Positions 56,066 to 64,000 of a DNA stretch of 64,000 nt are shown here, one piece after another (within the stretch, counting starts at the first letter, position 1; every line of letters begins with the position of its first letter). Source of the DNA: Aquabacterium fontiphilum (GTDB lineage: Bacteria; Pseudomonadota; Gammaproteobacteria; Burkholderiales; Burkholderiaceae_C). Position numbers and translations under genes: made by a program. The stretch is taken from the NCBI RefSeq assembly GCF_009909205.1, contig NZ_JAAAPN010000006.1, positions 62,001 through 126,000 of the forward strand, in the 5' to 3' direction. The notes beneath the pieces were generated by a model. That model was not told the DNA's origin. It worked only from the letters and a program-made list of their open reading frames with translations, and searched no databases.

Positions 56066-57067
56066 TCAAAGATGTTGGTGGAGCCATTGTCCGACGGACT
56101 CGGGCAGCGACGCCACATGCCCCGGGAAACGCCCTGCAGGGAACCCGACATGCCCACCTTCATGCGGCTGCCACAGCGTCACCGCCGGCCCGACCTCGCT
56201 GCGCGTGGGCAAGCTCCAGGCTGGCACCATCGGGTCGTTGCGGGCGTTGAGCAGCAACACCGGCACCTCCTTGAGACCGCGCAGATGAGGCTTGGCCGAG
56301 CAGCGGGCCCAGTAGTCCTCGGTGCTGGCGAAACCATGCACAGGCGCCGTGAAGGCGTTGTCGTAGGTGTAGAAGTCGTGAGAGGCCTGCAGGGCCTGGA
56401 CGTCGCACAGACCGGGGTGCTGCGCCAGCTTGGCCATGGCCTTGTCCTTGAGCGTGCGCAAGAACATGCGGGTATACAGGCGCCCGGCCAGCCCGCGAGA
56501 CAGCGCCTTGGCGCTGGCCTCCAGATCCAGCGGCGAGCACACGGCCACGGCCGCACGTACGCGCTGGGCGGCCGATGCACCGGCCTCCTGGGCCCAGCGC
56601 ATCAGCATGTTGCCCCCCAGCGAGATGCCCACCGCCACGATGGGACCCGGGTGCTCCTGAGCCAGACGCGCCAGGATCCAGTCGATCTCGGCATGGTCGC
56701 CCGAGTAATAGGTGCGCGGGGCGAGGTTCAGCTCGCCAGAGCAGCCGCGGAAATGCGGCACGGCGTAATCCCAGCCTTGCGCATGCGCCCACAGCGCGAA
56801 CGCCCGCGCGTAGTGGCTCTGGGATGAGCCTTCCAGCCCGTGGAACAACACCAACAGGGGACGCCCCTCGCGCGCGCTGGCTGCCGGGAAGCGGTCCACG
56901 TCGATGAAGTCCTGATCCGGCGTATGCCAGCGTTCACGCTGGTAGGCCACCGGGTCGTTACGGCGATCCGGATGGACCCTGCTGGCCACTGCGGGCCAAA
57001 TGGTCTGCACATTGCCTGCGACAAAGCCTTTGCCCGCCAACCACAGCGGGGCGACGTATTGCTGCAT
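56066..57067 (-). CDS. YheT-type alpha/beta hydrolase
   Basis: This 333-residue hydrolase is of the YheT (ABHD1/ABHD3-like) group. The N-terminal QQYVAPLWLAGKGFVAGNVQ, LLVLFHGLEGSSQSHYARAF, the elbow AVGISLGGNMLMRW (Ser at about 148), and NARNDPMVPAW with its acid and a C-terminal HEGGHVGFP histidine are all visible. The substrate is not known for bacteria. The ATG at 57067 fits the family; the in-frame extension to 57226 runs into the next gene's region. Confidence 0.92.
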   Translation of the reverse strand: MQQYVAPLWLAGKGFVAGNVQTIWPAVASRVHPDRRNDPVAYQRERWHTPDQDFIDVDRFPAASAREGRPLLVLFHGLEGSSQSHYARAFALWAHAQGWDYAVPHFRGCSGELNLAPRTYYSGDHAEIDWILARLAQEHPGPIVAVGISLGGNMLMRWAQEAGASAAQRVRAAVAVCSPLDLEASAKALSRGLAGRLYTRMFLRTLKDKAMAKLAQHPGLCDVQALQASHDFYTYDNAFTAPVHGFASTEDYWARCSAKPHLRGLKEVPVLLLNARNDPMVPAWSLPTRSEVGPAVTLWQPHEGGHVGFPAGRFPGHVASLPESVGQWLHQHL

Positions 57068-57116
57068 GACGACTCCCGAGCGTGAGGACCCGATGCGAAC
57101 GGCCCGGCCGGGCCGC

Positions 57117-57575
57117 TCAATGCAACATGGTACGCGGCTCGGTGATATCCGGCAGGTCGTCGGGTAATCCGGGGCTGGCATGGTGGGCCACCATGCGCCA
57201 GCCATTGGCGCCACGCACATACACATTGGTGGCCATGACGAAGGCGGTTTCCCAGCCTTTTTCGGTCAGGGCCTGAATCTTCTCGGTCACGTGGTGTACC
57301 GCGCAGACTGCCGTTTCGTAGCGGCGTACATGCTCGACCGTGGCGTGCACCGGGCCGTTGGCAAAGATGGCTTCAAAGCCGGCGCGCACGGCCGTGGTGC
57401 CCACCATGCGGGGCCCGCCTGGGTGCACACACGCGATCTCGTCGTCATCGGCCCAGATGGTCATCATGCGATCGGCATCGCCTTGTTGCATGGCCTCGTA
57501 GAAAGAGGCCTCGGTCTCGTCGGCCGTGGCCATCAGGGCCGATGCAGCCGAACGCGGGGCGCGCGCATCACTCAT
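57117..57575 (-). CDS. NTF2-like (SnoaL/SgcJ fold) protein
   Basis: The 152-residue protein has the cone-shaped NTF2-like fold common in SgcJ/EcaC-type proteins. The helical N-terminus ADETEASFYEAMQQGDADRM and MTIWADDDEIACVHPGGPRM, with a likely pocket, are followed by beta strands (ETAFVMATNVYVRGANGWRM). No active residues can be assigned. The ATG overlaps the purU stop (ATGA at 57572-57575), so it is translated with purU. Confidence 0.85.
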   Translation of the reverse strand: MSDARAPRSAASALMATADETEASFYEAMQQGDADRMMTIWADDDEIACVHPGGPRMVGTTAVRAGFEAIFANGPVHATVEHVRRYETAVCAVHHVTEKIQALTEKGWETAFVMATNVYVRGANGWRMVAHHASPGLPDDLPDITEPRTMLH

Positions 57576-58456
57576 TTGAACACCACCGTCTTGTGTCCGT
57601 TCATCAGCACGCGGTGCTCGGTGTGCCACTTGATGGCGCGCGCCAGCACCACGCACTCGACATCGCGGCCCATGGCCGTGAGGTCCTCCGGGCTGAGCGT
57701 GTGGTCCACACGGGCCACATCCTGCTCGATGATGGGGCCCTCATCCAGATCGGCCGTGACGTAATGCGCGGTGGCGCCAATCAGCTTCACGCCGCGGTCA
57801 TGCGCCTGGTAGTAGGGCTTGGCGCCCTTGAAGCTGGGCAGAAAGCTGTGATGGATGTTGATCGCCCGGCCCTTGAGGAAGCCGCAGAACTCAGCGCTGA
57901 GGATCTGCATGTAGCGGGCCAGCACGACCAGGTCGATGCCCTGCTGCTCGACCAGCGCCTCGACCTGCTGCTCCTGCGCGCGCTTGACCTCGGGGGCCGA
58001 GCCGGTGGGCAGGGGCAGGTGGTGAAAAGGAATGCCATAGCTGGCGGCCAGTTCGGCGTAGTCGGGGTGGTTGGAGACGATGGCCGGGATGTCGACCGGC
58101 AGCCAGCCCGAGCGCCAGCGGAACAACAAGTCATTGAGGCAGTGGCCATGCTTGCTGACCATGATCAGCAGACGGGGCTTGCGCGACAGCGCGTGGATCT
58201 GGGCGTCCATCCTGAACTGGGCGCGCACGTGCGAGAACAGGCGGTCGAGCGTACCGGCATCGGCCAGGTGATCGGGCGCCTCGAAGTGCACCCGCATGAA
58301 GAACAGGCCCGTGCTGTCTTCGCACTGCAGGTCACCGAACTGTTGCGAGTCGATGATGTTGCAACCGGCTTGGTACAGCAGACCCGACACCGCGTGCACG
58401 ATGCCCTTGGCATCGGGACATGACAGGGTCAAGACGAATTCATTGGCTTGCTTCAT
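57572..58456 (-). CDS. purU: Formyltetrahydrofolate deformylase
   Basis: This enzyme releases formate from 10-formyltetrahydrofolate, controlling the one-carbon pool, 294 residues. The N-terminal ACT-like domain starts FVLTLSCPDAKGIVHAVSGL. The formyltransferase-type domain has YMQILSAEFCGFLKGRAINI, then HHSFLPSFKGAKPYYQAHDR with the catalytic His, and YVTADLDEGPIIEQD. Start at 58456 (KQANEFVLTL) agrees with the family; the earlier in-frame start does not. It is divergent from the ECF sigma gene. Confidence 0.96.
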   Translation of the reverse strand: MKQANEFVLTLSCPDAKGIVHAVSGLLYQAGCNIIDSQQFGDLQCEDSTGLFFMRVHFEAPDHLADAGTLDRLFSHVRAQFRMDAQIHALSRKPRLLIMVSKHGHCLNDLLFRWRSGWLPVDIPAIVSNHPDYAELAASYGIPFHHLPLPTGSAPEVKRAQEQQVEALVEQQGIDLVVLARYMQILSAEFCGFLKGRAINIHHSFLPSFKGAKPYYQAHDRGVKLIGATAHYVTADLDEGPIIEQDVARVDHTLSPEDLTAMGRDVECVVLARAIKWHTEHRVLMNGHKTVVFK

Positions 58457-58529
58457 GGTGGGATGATTGTAGGCGGCCAACGGGGTTTGCCCGCACTTCC
58501 TACAATGCGCTCACCTCATCGCCCGCAGG

Positions 58530-59150
58530 ATGTCCATGACCGGATCCGACCCGTCAGCTCGCCAGCAGCACCTGGCTGCCCTTCTGTCCCGTGTGGCGCT
58601 GGGCGACACCGCCGCATTCGAAGCGCTCTACCGCAGCACGAGCGCGCATCTGCTGGGCCTGATCCTGCGTATACAACCAGACCGGGCGCTGGCCGAGGAC
58701 GTACTGCAAGAGGTGTACGTCAACATCTGGCGCGCGGCGCAGAGCTTCAACCCGGCGCTGAGCCAGGCCAGCACCTGGCTCAACAGCGTGGCTCGCAACC
58801 GCGCCATCGACAGTCTTCGCCGCCGGCAAGCTGACGTGGCAACCGTGAGCCATGTCACGCACGGCGACGACGACGAGGAGACCGACATGCTGAGCGCCAT
58901 GCCTTCCAACGATCCAGGACCGCTGGATCTGCTCGAGCAGGCCTCCTCTGCGATGGCGCTACAGGGCTGCATGGACAACCTGAGCCGGGATCAACGACAG
59001 AGCATTGCGCTGGCCTACTACCAGGGCTTGAGCCACAACGAAGTGGCCGATCAGCTGCGCCAACCACTGGGCACCGTCAAGAGCTGGGTGCGCCGCGGCT
59101 TGCAGAGCCTGAAGAACTGCCTGGAGCGGGCCTCGCTGGCCCTGAGCTGA
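58530..59150 (+). CDS. ECF RNA polymerase sigma factor
   Basis: This 206-residue alternative sigma factor has region 2 (about 17-85, DTAAFEALYRSTSAHLLGLI then DRALAEDVLQEVYVNIWRAA) and region 4 (about 140-195, LSRDQRQSIALAYYQGLSHN and EVADQLRQPLGTVKSWVRRG). The linker contains an acidic stretch (HGDDDEETD). It is followed after one base by its anti-sigma, the usual pairing. It resembles the RskA-controlled group; targets unknown. ATG at 58530 has CAGGA before it; a second ATG at 58536 is possible. Confidence 0.95.
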   Translation: MSMTGSDPSARQQHLAALLSRVALGDTAAFEALYRSTSAHLLGLILRIQPDRALAEDVLQEVYVNIWRAAQSFNPALSQASTWLNSVARNRAIDSLRRRQADVATVSHVTHGDDDEETDMLSAMPSNDPGPLDLLEQASSAMALQGCMDNLSRDQRQSIALAYYQGLSHNEVADQLRQPLGTVKSWVRRGLQSLKNCLERASLALS

Positions 59151-59151
59151 C

Positions 59152-59850
59152 ATGGACTACAGCCGCCCTGAACTGGCCGATCGACTGGCCGCGGAGTATG
59201 TGCTGGGCACGCTGCGGGGCCCGGCCCGCCGGCGATTCGACACCCTGCTGCCGGCCCACCCCACCCTGCGTGCAGCTGTGCTCGATTGGCAGCGGCGCGT
59301 GGATGCGCTGTCGGTGTCGGTGCCCGAGGTGACCCCATCGCCGCAGGTGTGGCCGCGCATCCGCGCGCGGGTCATGGGTGCAACTGTGCAGCCCGTGGTG
59401 CGCTGGTGGCAGCGCCTGGTGCTGTGGCAGGCCGCAGCCGGCATGGCCGCCGTCGCCGCCCTCAGCCTGGCCATCGTGCTGCAGATGCCGACGCCGCAGC
59501 CGCCACCCATCGTGGTGGTGCTCGCCGCGCAACCGGACGCCGCCCAAGGCGGCATCCAGCCGGTGTCCTTCGTGGCCGGCGTGGCCCCCGACGGGCGCAG
59601 CCTGGTGGTCAAGCCGCTCGACGCCCAGCAGGCCCGCTTCGTCAACCGGGCGCTGGAGCTGTGGGCCGTGCCACCGAAGGGCGCGCCCCGCTCGCTGGGC
59701 CTGATTGCCGCCGAGGGCAGCACCACCGTCCAGCGTGCGCTGGCGCTGAAGGACACCGCGGCCTTCGCAGTGAGCGTGGAGCCGCCTGGCGGCTCGCCCA
59801 CAGGCGCACCCACGGGCCCGATCATCTCAGTGGGCGCGCTGCAGCTGTGA
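59152..59850 (+). CDS. RskA-type anti-sigma factor
   Basis: This 232-residue membrane protein should hold the ECF sigma factor inactive. Its cytoplasmic N-terminal domain (about 1-85) has LADRLAAEYVLGTLRGPARR. One membrane span (about 90-110, LWQAAAGMAAVAALSLAIVL) is followed by a periplasmic RskA-like C-terminal domain (about 120-232, VKPLDAQQARFVNRALELWA). The HxxxCxxC zinc motif of ZAS anti-sigmas is absent. It starts 1 base after the sigma stop. Confidence 0.92.
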   Translation: MDYSRPELADRLAAEYVLGTLRGPARRRFDTLLPAHPTLRAAVLDWQRRVDALSVSVPEVTPSPQVWPRIRARVMGATVQPVVRWWQRLVLWQAAAGMAAVAALSLAIVLQMPTPQPPPIVVVLAAQPDAAQGGIQPVSFVAGVAPDGRSLVVKPLDAQQARFVNRALELWAVPPKGAPRSLGLIAAEGSTTVQRALALKDTAAFAVSVEPPGGSPTGAPTGPIISVGALQL

Positions 59851-59896
59851 GCGGGCGTTGCATCCGGACGTGAGCCGGCTGCGTAAGGGACCTCAC

Positions 59897-59913
59897 GCCC
59901 TGTATCTCAGGGC
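59897..59913 (+). terminator. Small hairpin between anti-sigma and lipoprotein genes
   Basis: GCCCTG and CAGGGC form a 6-bp stem with loop TATCT, followed by TTGTTGT. The weak T-tract suggests attenuation or partial termination rather than a full stop. It lies 33 bases before the lipoprotein ATG. Confidence 0.35.
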
Positions 59914-59945
59914 TTGTTGTCCCCACGCTTAGCCAGGAGCTTTCG

Positions 59946-60497
59946 ATGCACTCTCCGTTCCGCCGCGGCCCGCTGGCCGCCTTCGCCCTTTTTGTTCTGG
60001 CCGGCTGCGGCACGCTGCAGCAGGCCCCCATGGTGTCGAATGCGACGCTGCCCGAAGCCGTGCGCGTGCCCGATGGCCACCGGCAGACCGCCTACACGGT
60101 GGGCAAGGGCGAGATCACCTACGAGTGCCGCGAGAAGAAGGACATGGCAGGCCAGTATGAATGGGCCTTCGTGGCGCCCGTGGCGACGCTGGACACCGTG
60201 GACGGCAAGAACGTCGGTCGCTACTACGCCGGCCCCACCTGGGAAGGCAACGACGGCTCGAAGGTGACGGGCAAGCAGGTGGCGGTGTCCCCCGCCGCAG
60301 CGGGCAACATCCCGCTGCAACTGGTCAAGGCCAACCCAAGCATGGGCCAGGGCATGTTCGAGGGCGTGAGCTTCATTCAGCGGCTGAACACCCAGGGCGG
60401 TGTGGCGCCCGCCCTGCCCTGCGGCATGGCCGAGAAGGGTCAAAAACAACAGGTGCGCTATCAGGCGGACTACGTGATCTACAAGCCGGTGATGTGA
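59946..60497 (+). CDS. DUF3455 lipoprotein
   Basis: The 183-residue lipoprotein has a signal sequence with lipobox LAGC (Cys21), and then the DUF3455 domain (about 37-175). The blocks are HRQTAYTVGKGEITYECREK, KDMAGQYEWAFVAPVATLDT, YYAGPTWEGNDGSKVTGKQV and GVSFIQRLNTQGGVAPALPC. Two further cysteines (about 59 and 159) might form a disulfide. AGGAG precedes the ATG. It may belong to the sigma regulon, given its place behind the anti-sigma, but that is inference. Confidence 0.88.
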   Translation: MHSPFRRGPLAAFALFVLAGCGTLQQAPMVSNATLPEAVRVPDGHRQTAYTVGKGEITYECREKKDMAGQYEWAFVAPVATLDTVDGKNVGRYYAGPTWEGNDGSKVTGKQVAVSPAAAGNIPLQLVKANPSMGQGMFEGVSFIQRLNTQGGVAPALPCGMAEKGQKQQVRYQADYVIYKPVM

Positions 60498-60592
60498 TGC
60501 TGCCGTGAGCCTGCGGGGGGTGCGAGGCATGCAGCAGGAGCATCGTGCTCGGCCCGTCGCTCAACCGCCGCGACACACCAACCGCAAAAAGC

Positions 60593-60619
60593 AGAAAACC
60601 CGGCCAAGCCGGGCTTTCT
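60593..60619. terminator. Bidirectional terminator between DUF3455 and zf-CHCC genes
   Basis: CCCGGC (60599-60604) and GCCGGG (60608-60613) form a stem with loop CAA. An A tract lies on the left and CTTTCT on the right, so it could serve both convergent transcripts. The T-tract is clearer on the minus strand (TTTTCT). Confidence 0.75.
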
Positions 60620-60648
60620 CACATCAGCGGCACGCCGCCACCGGGCGA

Positions 60649-60864
60649 TCAGTGCCCGTGGACGTGCTCGCCATCCTTGAGGCGATAGACCGTACCGCAA
60701 TACGGGCAGCGGCCCTCGCCCGTTTCGGCCACGTTGATGAACACGCGGGGGTGATGGCACCACAGCGGCATCTTGGGATTGGGGCAGAAGATCACGCCTT
60801 CGCCTTGCAGGTCGGCTGCACCGACTTCAACCAACGACTTGGGCGCCTGTGTGGACGTGCTCAT
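60649..60864 (-). CDS. Zinc-finger (zf-CHCC) protein
   Basis: This small 71-residue protein binds zinc through CHCC ligands: Cys27, His37 or 38, Cys53 and Cys56 (FCPNPKMPLWCHHPRVF ... GRCPYCGTVYRL). It is related to the accessory NDUFS6 zinc-finger subunit of complex I. It lies 17 bases after ilvE on the same strand and is probably co-transcribed, an arrangement common in Burkholderiales. Confidence 0.9.
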   Translation of the reverse strand: MSTSTQAPKSLVEVGAADLQGEGVIFCPNPKMPLWCHHPRVFINVAETGEGRCPYCGTVYRLKDGEHVHGH

Positions 60865-60881
60865 GGCTCAACCTTCCGTGA

Positions 60882-61805
60882 TCAGACCGCCGTCAGCCAC
60901 TCGGCGTACTTCGGATTGCGGCCATTGACGATGTCGAAGAAGGCCGCCTGGATCTTCTCGGTGATCGGGCCGCGGTAACCACGACCGATCTCGATGCGGT
61001 CCAGCTCGCGGATCGGAGTCACTTCCGCAGCGGTGCCCGTGAAGAAGGCCTCGTCGCAGATGTAGATCTCGTCGCGCGTGATGCGCTTTTCCTTGATCTC
61101 CAGGCCCAGGTCCTTGGCGATCGCAAAGATCGTGTTGCGCGTGATGCCGTTGAGGGCACCGGCAGACAGGTCGGGCGTGTAGATCACGCCATTCTTGATG
61201 ATGAACAGGTTCTCGCCTGCACCTTCGGACACGAAACCGGCGCTGTCCAGCAGCATGGCTTCGTCGTAGCCGTCGTCCGTGGCCTCCATGTTGGCCAGGA
61301 TCGAGTTGGTGTAGTTACTCACCGCCTTGGCCTGCGTCATCGTGATGTTGACGTGGTGGCGGGTGTAGCTGGACGTCTTCACGCGGATGCCGCGCTTGAG
61401 GCCCTCTTCACCCAGGTAAGCACCCCAGGTCCAGGCGGCAACCATCATGTGCACCTTGGCGCCCTTGGGGCTCACGCCCAGCTTCTCAGAGCCCAGCCAG
61501 ATCAGCGGGCGGATGTAGCAGCTCTCGAGGTTGTTGGCCTTGACCGTGTCGATCTGCGCCTGCATGGCCTCTTCGAGCGTGAAGGGCATGGGCATGCGCA
61601 GGATCTTGGCGCTGTTGAACAGGCGCTCAGTGTGCTCGCGCAGGCGGAAGATGGCCGGGCCCTTGTCGGTCTTGTACGCGCGTACGCCTTCGAACGCACC
61701 ACAGCCGTAGTGCAGCGTGTGGGTCAGCACGTGGATCTTGGCGTCACGCCACTCCACAAGCTTGCCGTCCATCCAGATCTTGCCGTCGCGATCGTCCATC
61801 GACAT
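60882..61805 (-). CDS. ilvE: Branched-chain amino acid aminotransferase
   Basis: This PLP enzyme carries out the last step of Leu, Ile and Val synthesis, 307 residues. Class IV motifs are VLTHTLHYGCGAFEGVRAYK near the N-terminus, TQAKAVSNYTNSILANMEAT with the PLP lysine, DEAMLLDSAGFVSEGAGENL, and TGTAAEVTPIRELDRIEIGR. ATTCCTCCC upstream in complement gives a GGAGG site before the ATG. A possible -10 box TACAAT (61839-61844, minus) lies 33 bases upstream. Confidence 0.97.
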   Translation of the reverse strand: MSMDDRDGKIWMDGKLVEWRDAKIHVLTHTLHYGCGAFEGVRAYKTDKGPAIFRLREHTERLFNSAKILRMPMPFTLEEAMQAQIDTVKANNLESCYIRPLIWLGSEKLGVSPKGAKVHMMVAAWTWGAYLGEEGLKRGIRVKTSSYTRHHVNITMTQAKAVSNYTNSILANMEATDDGYDEAMLLDSAGFVSEGAGENLFIIKNGVIYTPDLSAGALNGITRNTIFAIAKDLGLEIKEKRITRDEIYICDEAFFTGTAAEVTPIRELDRIEIGRGYRGPITEKIQAAFFDIVNGRNPKYAEWLTAV

Positions 61806-61881
61806 GGGAGGAATCCTTTGAGGGGGGTCGAGCCTTTGATTGTAGCGTCTGAGCGGCCGCGCTGGTGGCCGCCACGACCGG

Positions 61882-63078
61882 TCAGAGCCCCATCAGGGCC
61901 GCCGTATGCCGCGCAATCATCCACTCTTCGTTCGTCGGCACCACCCACACCGAGACGGCGCTGTCCGCGGCATGCAGCCGGGTCGCCGCCCCATGGTCGC
62001 CGCCTGCCGCGGCGGCATTGGCCGAGGCATCGAGCCGGGCGCCCAGCCAGCCCGCGCCCGCGATCACCCGTTCGCGGATGGCGGCGGCGTTCTCGCCGAT
62101 GCCCGCGGTGAACACGATGGCGTCCAGCCCGCCGAGGGTGGCGGCCAGCGCGCCCAGCTCCTGGCCGATGCGGTAGACGTACAGCGCCACCGCCTCCTGT
62201 GCGGCGGGGTGGTCACTGGCCAGCAGCGCCCGCATGTCGGACGACAGACCCGACACACCGAGCAAGCCCGACTCCTGGTACAGCAGGCGTTCGATCTCGC
62301 GCGCGCCCATGCCCTGCTCGTCCATCAGCCACAGCAGCACGCCGGCGTCGATGCTGCCGCAGCGCGTGCCCATGGGCAGCCCGTCCAGCGCGGTGAAGCC
62401 CATGGTGGAAGCCACGCTGCGGCCGGCCTGCATGGCACACATGCTGGCGCCATTGCCCAGGTGCAGCACCACGGTGCGGCCCTGCGCAGCCCGCTCGTCC
62501 AGCGCCGGCAGACGCGAGGCCACATACTCGTACGACAGGCCATGAAAGCCGTAACGGCGCACCCCGGCATCGTGATAGCGGCGTGGCAACGCGAAGCGCT
62601 GGGCCAGCTCGGGCTGCCCGTGGTGAAACGCCGTGTCGAAGCAGCCCACCTGCGGCAGATCGGGCTGCAAGGCCATGAGGGCGCGCACGGGCGCCAGGTT
62701 GTGCGGCTGGTGCAGCGGGGCCAGCGGCACGAGGGCGTCCAGTTCGCGCAGCACGGTCTCGTCGAGCCTCACGGGCCGGTGGTGGGCCACCCCACCATGC
62801 ACGATGCGGTGGCCCACGGCGCCCAGGGTGTGCCCCTGCAGCCACTGCGGCATCAACGCCAGCACGCGGGCCAGCCCGTCAGCGTGCGACATGCGCTGCC
62901 CTTCAGGCCAGCTGGACTCGGCCAGCACCCGACCGTCACCCGCCTGCACCTTCAGGCGCGGCGCGCGGCCCAGCTCTTCGAGCTTGCCGTGCACGAGCGG
63001 GCGTTCGGCCAGCGAGGCAAACAGCGAGAACTTCAGGCTCGACGAGCCCGCGTTGATGACGGCGATCGCGCGGTCCAT
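61882..63078 (-). CDS. ackA: Acetate kinase
   Basis: This enzyme transfers phosphate between acetyl phosphate and ADP, 398 residues. The ASKHA-fold motifs are AVINAGSSSLKFSLF, VGHRIVHGGVAHHRPV, GCFDTAFHHG with the catalytic Asp, HLGNGASMCAMQAGRSVAST, and IVFTAGIGENAAAIRERVI. It follows the phosphotransacetylase-like gene by 9 bases, so the two form an operon for acetyl-CoA to acetate conversion. Confidence 0.97.
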   Translation of the reverse strand: MDRAIAVINAGSSSLKFSLFASLAERPLVHGKLEELGRAPRLKVQAGDGRVLAESSWPEGQRMSHADGLARVLALMPQWLQGHTLGAVGHRIVHGGVAHHRPVRLDETVLRELDALVPLAPLHQPHNLAPVRALMALQPDLPQVGCFDTAFHHGQPELAQRFALPRRYHDAGVRRYGFHGLSYEYVASRLPALDERAAQGRTVVLHLGNGASMCAMQAGRSVASTMGFTALDGLPMGTRCGSIDAGVLLWLMDEQGMGAREIERLLYQESGLLGVSGLSSDMRALLASDHPAAQEAVALYVYRIGQELGALAATLGGLDAIVFTAGIGENAAAIRERVIAGAGWLGARLDASANAAAAGGDHGAATRLHAADSAVSVWVVPTNEEWMIARHTAALMGL

Positions 63079-63087
63079 GGGCTCACC

Positions 63088-64000
63088 TCACTGGGGCCGC
63101 TGCGCCGCCGCCTGCGCCCGGGCGTGGGCCACCAGCTTGAGCACCGCCGCCGAAGCCAGGCGCATGCGCACCGAGTCGGCCCGGCTGGTCAGCACGATGG
63201 GTACCCGGGTGCCGAGCACGATGCCGGCGCTGTCGGCGCCCGCCAGATACTGCAGCTGCTTGGCCACCATGTTGCCCGCCTCCAGGTCGGGCACGACGAG
63301 GATGTCGGCCAGCCCTGCCACCTGTGAGCGGATCTTCTTCGTGCGGGCGGCCTCGACGCTGATGGCGTTGTCAAAGGCCAGCGGCCCGTCCACCAGCCCG
63401 CCGGTGATCTGTCCCCGGTCAGCCATCTTGCACAGCATGGCCGCATCGATGGTCGCCTGCATCGCCGGATTGACCGTCTCGACCGCCGCGAGGATGGCCA
63501 CCTTGGGCTCGGCCACACCCAGGATGTGGGCCAGGTCAATGGCGTTCTGCACGATGTCGACCTTGTCGCGGATGGACGGCGCGATGTTCACCGCCGCATC
63601 GGTGACCATCAGCATGCGGGGATAGGCCGGCACGTCCATCACGAACACATGGCTGATGCGCCGGCCGGTGCGCAGGCCGTGCGTGGCGTCCACCACGGCG
63701 CCCATCAACTCATCGGTGTGCAGGCTGCCCTTCATCAGGGCCTGCACCTCGCCGGCACGGGCCATGGCCACGGCGGCAGACGCCGCCGCGTGACTGTGCT
63801 CGGTGTCCACCAGGCGGTAGGGCGACAGGTCCCAGCCGGCTTCGGTGGCCACCGCGCGAATCTTGGCCTGCGGGCCCACGAGCACCGGCTCGATCAGCCC
63901 GTGGCGCGCAGCCTCCAGCGCGCCGGCCAGCGCCTCGCGATCGCAGGGGTGCACCACCGCGCAGACCACGGGCGGCTGGCCCTCGCAATGGCGAAAAAGC
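63088..64000 (-). CDS. Phosphate acetyl/butyryltransferase (5' end cut)
   Basis: The visible part has 303 codons, and the window edge cuts the N-terminus. The phosphate acyltransferase domain shows AVVHPCDREALAGALEAARH, GEVQALMKGSLHTDELMGAV, HVFVMDVPAYPRMLMVTDAA, and DILVVPDLEAGNMVAKQLQY. This is the pattern of the bifunctional enoyl-CoA hydratase / phosphate acetyltransferase proteins, in which a MaoC-like domain precedes. The open frame continues past a GTG at 63967-63969 (... FRHCEGQPPVV) to the window edge, which supports an upstream domain outside. It pairs with ackA. Confidence 0.9.
   Translation of the reverse strand, partial: LFRHCEGQPPVVCAVVHPCDREALAGALEAARHGLIEPVLVGPQAKIRAVATEAGWDLSPYRLVDTEHSHAAASAAVAMARAGEVQALMKGSLHTDELMGAVVDATHGLRTGRRISHVFVMDVPAYPRMLMVTDAAVNIAPSIRDKVDIVQNAIDLAHILGVAEPKVAILAAVETVNPAMQATIDAAMLCKMADRGQITGGLVDGPLAFDNAISVEAARTKKIRSQVAGLADILVVPDLEAGNMVAKQLQYLAGADSAGIVLGTRVPIVLTSRADSVRMRLASAAVLKLVAHARAQAAAQRPQ

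Overview
The window is chromosomal DNA of a high-GC betaproteobacterium. The best fit is the order Burkholderiales, in the Comamonadaceae / Leptothrix-Aquabacterium-Rubrivivax neighbourhood. The reasons are the gene order gpmA / rhodanese / grxC / secB / gpsA / trmL, the prmA-DUF3426-PfkB run after accBC, a CIRCE-controlled groESL, a PEP-CTERM protein beside a glycan cluster, and dense genes with many ATGA or GTGA overlaps. The genus is an inference. No insertion sequence, phage, CRISPR array, rRNA or origin was seen, and no gap without a gene exceeds 300 bases.

Layout. 0-2 kb: molybdate importer modABC (modC cut by the window edge). 2-4.2 kb: groESL with a clean sigma-70 promoter and CIRCE operator. 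4.2-8.5 kb: CHAD protein, PF10118-type hydrolase, L-serine ammonia-lyase sdaA, and a PEP-CTERM secreted protein. 8.5-14.7 kb: a six-gene minus-strand glycan operon (flippase, acyltransferase, two glycosyltransferases, aminotransferase, phosphoglycosyl transferase). 14.7-17 kb: lysS and an OmpA-like protein. 17.1-33.4 kb: a respiratory and sulfur block. 33.5-45 kb: an unknown protein, TlpA, aroQ, accBC, prmA, DUF3426 protein, PfkB kinase, secreted EEP phosphatase, cholesterol-oxidase-like flavoprotein, gpmA and rhodanese. 45-50.5 kb: grxC, secB, gpsA, trmL, an HDOD protein and an SLC13 transporter. 50.5-58.5 kb: P-type ATPase, secreted HAF-like protein, tRNA-Arg(CCG), cytochrome c5, a small conserved protein, YheT-type hydrolase, NTF2-like protein and purU. 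58.5-64 kb: ECF sigma / RskA-type anti-sigma pair, DUF3455 lipoprotein, zf-CHCC protein, ilvE, ackA and a phosphotransacetylase cut by the right edge.

The most interesting region is 17.1-33.4 kb. A PAS-containing sigma-54 activator with a three-cysteine cluster is divergent from cydABX (cytochrome bd). The space between them holds a good -24/-12 sequence and overlapping palindromes about 90 bp upstream of it. The cyd genes are followed by a DUF302 protein, a BASS/ACR3-type transporter and a periplasmic DsrE-like protein before cydDC. Next come a disulfide oxidoreductase, a palindrome resembling CsoR/CstR-family operators, an alpha/beta hydrolase, a type II sulfide:quinone oxidoreductase with a Tat-like leader, a small membrane protein and a molybdopterin enzyme. 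I infer a module in which sulfide oxidation reduces quinone and the sulfide-tolerant bd oxidase reoxidises it. The sequence suggests this but does not prove it.
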